The notes beneath the pieces are model-generated. The model was not told the origin of the DNA. It did no database searches and saw only the letters and a list, made by a program, of their open reading frames with translations. From the NCBI GenBank assembly GCA_963700955.1, contig CAVOZH010000004.1:1-64000 (forward strand): DNA of 64,000 bases. The letters are read 5' to 3'. The stretch is from Nocardioides_C sp963700955. Its GTDB lineage: Bacteria; Actinomycetota; Actinomycetes; Propionibacteriales; Nocardioidaceae. Both the position numbers and the translations under genes were made by a program. Position 1 is the first letter of the stretch. Every line of letters starts with the position of its first letter. Below, in pieces: positions 60,892 to 64,000 of the stretch.

Positions 60892-62034
60892 ATGACCGTG
60901 CAGCTAGGTGACGTGACCGCCCTGATGGACCAGTGGTACCCGCCGTCGCTGGCGTCGGACTGGGACGCGGTGGGCCTGGTGTGCGGCGACCCGGAGCAGC
61001 CGGTCCGACGGGTGATGCTGGCGGTGGACCCGGCTCCCGCGGTGGTCGAGGAGGCCCTGGCCTGGGAGGCCGACCTGCTCGTCGTACACCATCCGCTGCT
61101 GCTGAGAGGCGTGCACTCGATGGCGGCGACCACCCCGAAGGGACGGGTGCTCCACCGGCTCGTGCGGGGCGGGTGCGGCCTTTTCACCGCCCACACCAAC
61201 GCCGATGCCCCCGCCGGGGGCGTCAACGAGTCGCTGGCCCTCGCGCTCGGGATCTCCGAGCCGAAGGTGATCGACCCGGACCCGGGCGAGGCACTCGACA
61301 AGCTGGTGACCTTCGTGCCGCACGAGAACGCCGAGGAGATCCGCGAGGCCATCACAGCGGCCGGTGCCGGCCGGCTCGGTGACTACGACAGCTGCACGTT
61401 CACCTCCCAAGGGGAGGGGCGGTTCCGGCCGCTCGACGGTGCGACGCCGGCGATCGGTCGTGTCGGCGAGGTCGAGGTCGTCGCCGAGTCGCGCGTGGAG
61501 GCTGTCTTCCCACGCGGTCGCAGACGCGACGTGCTCGAGGCGCTGCGACGCGTGCACCCGTACGAGGAGCCGGCGTACGACGTGATCGAGCTGGCGGACG
61601 TGCCGGGGACCGGGGCATCTGCACGCGGCAGCGGCCGGATCGGCACCCTCGAGGAGCCGACGACGCTGCGCGCCTTTGCCCAGCACGTCAGGGACGCGCT
61701 TCCCGAGACGGCACACGGCGTGCGCGTCGGAGGTGACCCGGACCGGATCGTGGAGACGATCGCCGTGACCAGTGGAGCCGGTGACTTCCTGCTCGACCGT
61801 GTCCGGGGGACGGCGGCCGACGTCTATGTCACCTCCGACCTGAGGCATCACCCTGCGTCGGAGTTCCTCGAGCACGGAGGGCCATCTCTCGTCGACATCG
61901 CGCACTGGGCTGCGGAGTGGACCTGGCTACCGGTTCTCCACCGCATGCTGGTGGAGGCGTTGGGCGCTCCAGGGGATACGGTGGACATCCGTGTGAGCAC
62001 GACGTGCACCGACCCGTGGAGCTTCCGTCCCTGA
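60892..62034 (+). CDS. Nif3-like dinuclear metal protein
   Basis: A 380-residue NIF3 family protein with metal-binding residues SDWDAVGLVCG, LLVVHHPLLLRGV and TAHTNADAP, and a central PII-like insert (about residues 130 to 245: PYEEPAYDVIEL). The C-terminal half repeats the fold with SDLRHHPASEFLEHG and DIAHWAAEW. Annotated elsewhere as GTP cyclohydrolase-like, but the activity is disputed. Part of an operon with the next two genes. Confidence 0.9.
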   Translation: MTVQLGDVTALMDQWYPPSLASDWDAVGLVCGDPEQPVRRVMLAVDPAPAVVEEALAWEADLLVVHHPLLLRGVHSMAATTPKGRVLHRLVRGGCGLFTAHTNADAPAGGVNESLALALGISEPKVIDPDPGEALDKLVTFVPHENAEEIREAITAAGAGRLGDYDSCTFTSQGEGRFRPLDGATPAIGRVGEVEVVAESRVEAVFPRGRRRDVLEALRRVHPYEEPAYDVIELADVPGTGASARGSGRIGTLEEPTTLRAFAQHVRDALPETAHGVRVGGDPDRIVETIAVTSGAGDFLLDRVRGTAADVYVTSDLRHHPASEFLEHGGPSLVDIAHWAAEWTWLPVLHRMLVEALGAPGDTVDIRVSTTCTDPWSFRP

Positions 62035-62094
62035 GCGGACCGCCGGCCCTCGGCCACGATCTGTGACGCCTTCCCGAAGAGCCCGAGGAGCAGA

Positions 62095-62838
62095 GTGAAA
62101 GCCGACCCCTTCGCGCAGCTGAAGCTGTTGGACGTCCAGGAGCTGGACTCCCGGCAGGACCAGCTCCGGCACCGGCTGGCCACCTTGCCGCAGATCGCCG
62201 AGCTCGAGGCACTGACCCGCCGGCGGCGCGAGATCGAGGACCGCGCCCGCGACGCACGCATCCTCGTCGACGACCTCACCCGCGAGCAGAAGCGGGCGGA
62301 CGCCGACGTGGAGCAGGTCAAGGCCCGGCGCAAGCGCGACCAGGACCGCATGAACCAGGGGCTCATCTCCAACCCCAAGGACCTCGAGCGCATGCAGGGC
62401 GAGCTCGTCTCGCTCGAGCGCCGGATCTCCGAGCTCGAGGACACCGAGCTCGAGGTGATGGAGAAGCTCGAGGAGGCCCAGAGCGAGCTCGACGCTCTCA
62501 CCGCGCAGGTCGGTGAGCTCGACGAGAAGCTCGCGGCCGCGACAGCGGCACGTGACGAGGCGGCCGCGGAGATCGAGAAGCAGCTCACCGACGCGGTGGG
62601 GGAGCGGAAGCAGACCGCCTCCGACATGCCCGAGGACCTGATGTCTCTCTACATGCGGCTGCGCGATCAGAAGGGCGGCGTCGGGGCTGCGGCGCTCCGC
62701 GCCCGCAGCTGCGGCGGGTGCAGCCTGCAGCTCAACTCCTCCGAGCTCGCAGACATCGCCAAGACGCCGTCTGACGAGGTGCTGCGCTGCGAGGAGTGCA
62801 ACCGGATCCTGGTCCGCACCTCGGAGTCCGGGATCTGA
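62095..62838 (+). CDS. Coiled-coil zinc-ribbon protein
   Basis: A 247-residue protein. Residues about 20 to 180 form long coiled coils (LVSLERRISELEDTELEVMEKL etc., in shorter pieces). A C-terminal zinc ribbon has CGGC and CEEC at about residues 205 to 241. It is the mycobacterial Rv2229c-like family, of unknown function. GTG 62095 has GAGGAG upstream. Its stop overlaps the next start (TGATG). Confidence 0.88.
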   Translation: MKADPFAQLKLLDVQELDSRQDQLRHRLATLPQIAELEALTRRRREIEDRARDARILVDDLTREQKRADADVEQVKARRKRDQDRMNQGLISNPKDLERMQGELVSLERRISELEDTELEVMEKLEEAQSELDALTAQVGELDEKLAAATAARDEAAAEIEKQLTDAVGERKQTASDMPEDLMSLYMRLRDQKGGVGAAALRARSCGGCSLQLNSSELADIAKTPSDEVLRCEECNRILVRTSESGI

Positions 62839-63986
62839 TGTCCGGGACTCCTCGCTCTGTCGTCATCGAGGCCGACGGGGGGTCTCGCGGCAACCCGGGC
62901 CAGGCCGCATACGGAACTGTCCTGAAGGACGCGACCACCGGCGCCGTGATCGCCGAGCGTGCGGAGCACATCGGCCTCGCGACCAACAACGTCGCGGAGT
63001 ACCGCGGTCTGATCGCCGGCCTCGAGCTCTACAACGAGCACACGCCCGAGGCGGACCTCGAGGTGCGGATGGACTCCAGGCTCGTCATCGAGCAGATGTC
63101 GGGAAACTGGAAGATCAAGCACCCCGACATGCGCCCGCTGGCCACGGCAGCCAATCGGCTCGCGCCGTTCGGCACGACGTGGACGTGGATCCCGCGGGAG
63201 CAGAACAAGCACGCCGACGCCCTCTTGAACGAGGCGCTGGACACGGCATCGGGCAAGCCGTCGAAGCGCACCCGCGTCGCGGAGGTTCCGGTCGAGGAGC
63301 AGCCGGTCGCGGAGGCCCCGGCGGTCGGCTGGAGCAGGGACCTCGGCTCGCCCACGACGCTGGTCCTCGTGCGTCACGGCGCCACCGACCACACGACCGA
63401 GAAGCGGTTCAGCGGTCGCGGTGGCCACGACCCGCAGCTGAACGCCGATGGTCGCGCCCAGGTGCGTGCAGTGGCTGACTGGCTCGCACCGCTCGGCGAC
63501 GAGATCGACGTGGTGCTGACCTCACCGCTGCGTCGCACGCGCGAGACCGCCGACATCATCGCCGACCGCCTCGGGCACTCGGTCGAGGTGGAGGAGGGTC
63601 TCGCCGAGGCGGCCTTCGGCACATGGGAGGGGCTGACCTTCCACGAGGTGCAGCAGGCGTACCCCGACGACCTCGACGCCTGGCTCGGCGCTCTGGACGT
63701 GGCCCCCGGGGGGCACGGCGACTCGTTCCAGGAGATGGACCGGCGCGTACGTCGCACGCGTGACCGCATCCTCGGCGGCTACCCGGGCAAGGCCGTCCTC
63801 GCGGTCACCCACGTCACGCCGATCAAGCTGCTCGTGCGCATGGCCCTCGGGGCGCCCCTCGACGCGGTGTACAAGATGGAGCTCGCCCCTGCGTCGGTCA
63901 CGGTGGTCTCGTGGTTCGAGGACGGTACGGCGTCGCTGCGGATGTTCAACGCCCGGCCGTTGGAGTCGGCCTTCATCGGCCGCTGA
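62838..63986 (+). CDS. Bifunctional RNase H / acid phosphatase
   Basis: A 382-residue fusion. Residues 1 to 135 are RNase HI-like (Asp13 in EADGGSRGNPG, Glu in NNVAEYRG, Asp in RMDSRLV, Asp in KHADALLN). Residues about 185 to 380 are a histidine phosphatase (TLVLVRHGATDHT, with RHG; VTHVTPIK). Equivalent to mycobacterial Rv2228c, in which the phosphatase resembles CobC (alpha-ribazole-phosphate). It would remove RNA from RNA-DNA hybrids and act in B12 assembly. ATG 62838 overlaps the zinc-ribbon stop. Confidence 0.93.
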   Translation: MSGTPRSVVIEADGGSRGNPGQAAYGTVLKDATTGAVIAERAEHIGLATNNVAEYRGLIAGLELYNEHTPEADLEVRMDSRLVIEQMSGNWKIKHPDMRPLATAANRLAPFGTTWTWIPREQNKHADALLNEALDTASGKPSKRTRVAEVPVEEQPVAEAPAVGWSRDLGSPTTLVLVRHGATDHTTEKRFSGRGGHDPQLNADGRAQVRAVADWLAPLGDEIDVVLTSPLRRTRETADIIADRLGHSVEVEEGLAEAAFGTWEGLTFHEVQQAYPDDLDAWLGALDVAPGGHGDSFQEMDRRVRRTRDRILGGYPGKAVLAVTHVTPIKLLVRMALGAPLDAVYKMELAPASVTVVSWFEDGTASLRMFNARPLESAFIGR

Positions 63987-64000
63987 GCTCGGCCGGCAAC

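Overview
The window comes from a high-GC actinobacterium, most likely a member of the Nocardioidaceae or a close relative within Propionibacteriales. I infer this from the codon use, the frequent GTG starts, the actinobacteria-specific families (DUF3145, DUF3052, FasR, homodimeric AceE, an RNase H/phosphatase fusion) and the gene order fasR-fabD-fabH-acpP-fabF-accD. No ribosomal marker is present, so the genus is an inference.

Positions 1 to about 17,000 are accessory DNA. At the left is a two-gene module of a nucleotidyltransferase and a DUF262 (GmrSD-N-like) protein, next to a small excisionase-like gene. It is followed by a tRNA(CAT) 3'-half that looks like an attachment-site remnant, three tandem decamers, an IS481-type element whose transposase has lost its catalytic core in frame, and a tyrosine integrase without its N-terminal domain. 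From 4,255 to 8,824, seven small unrelated genes lie in one orientation (GNAT, membrane proteins, PH-like, methyltransferase, unknowns). Every pair is separated by one copy of an approximately 50-nt paired-hairpin repeat, so the layout resembles a gene-cassette array. From 9 to 17 kb the orientation is mixed and decay is visible: a second integrase remnant, a GNAT pseudogene and an SMP-30 pseudogene lie among VOC, TfoX-like and PaaK-like genes.

Positions 17,000 to 43,000 look like metabolism and envelope or stress genes. They include a beta-phosphoglucomutase/GH65 phosphorylase fusion, two P2-type cation ATPases (each overlapping its convergent neighbour at the 3' end), cupins, a TMEM175-like channel, an MprF-like synthase, a CPBP protease, a membrane alpha/beta hydrolase, a cupredoxin lipoprotein, and a membrane protein with a perfect DosR/DevR core box upstream. 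Two CBS/DUF21 transporter-like paralogues, a DEAD-box helicase and four alpha/beta hydrolases follow.

Positions 43,000 to 64,000 are conserved core. glmS converges with the fatty-acid synthesis operon (fabD-fabH-acpP-fabF-accD, minus strand), with fasR and a palindrome that could be its operator upstream. Then come aceE (after a strong bidirectional terminator), a MOSC protein, DUF3052, an acyl-CoA ligase overlapping a peroxiredoxin, tRNA-Val(TAC), and a nif3/zinc-ribbon/RNase H-phosphatase operon. From memory, much of this order resembles the mycobacterial ahpE/aceE/fasR/fabD and Rv2228c-Rv2230c neighbourhoods. Pyruvate dehydrogenase, malonyl-CoA use, FAS-II elongation and fatty-acid activation are thus grouped in one locus.
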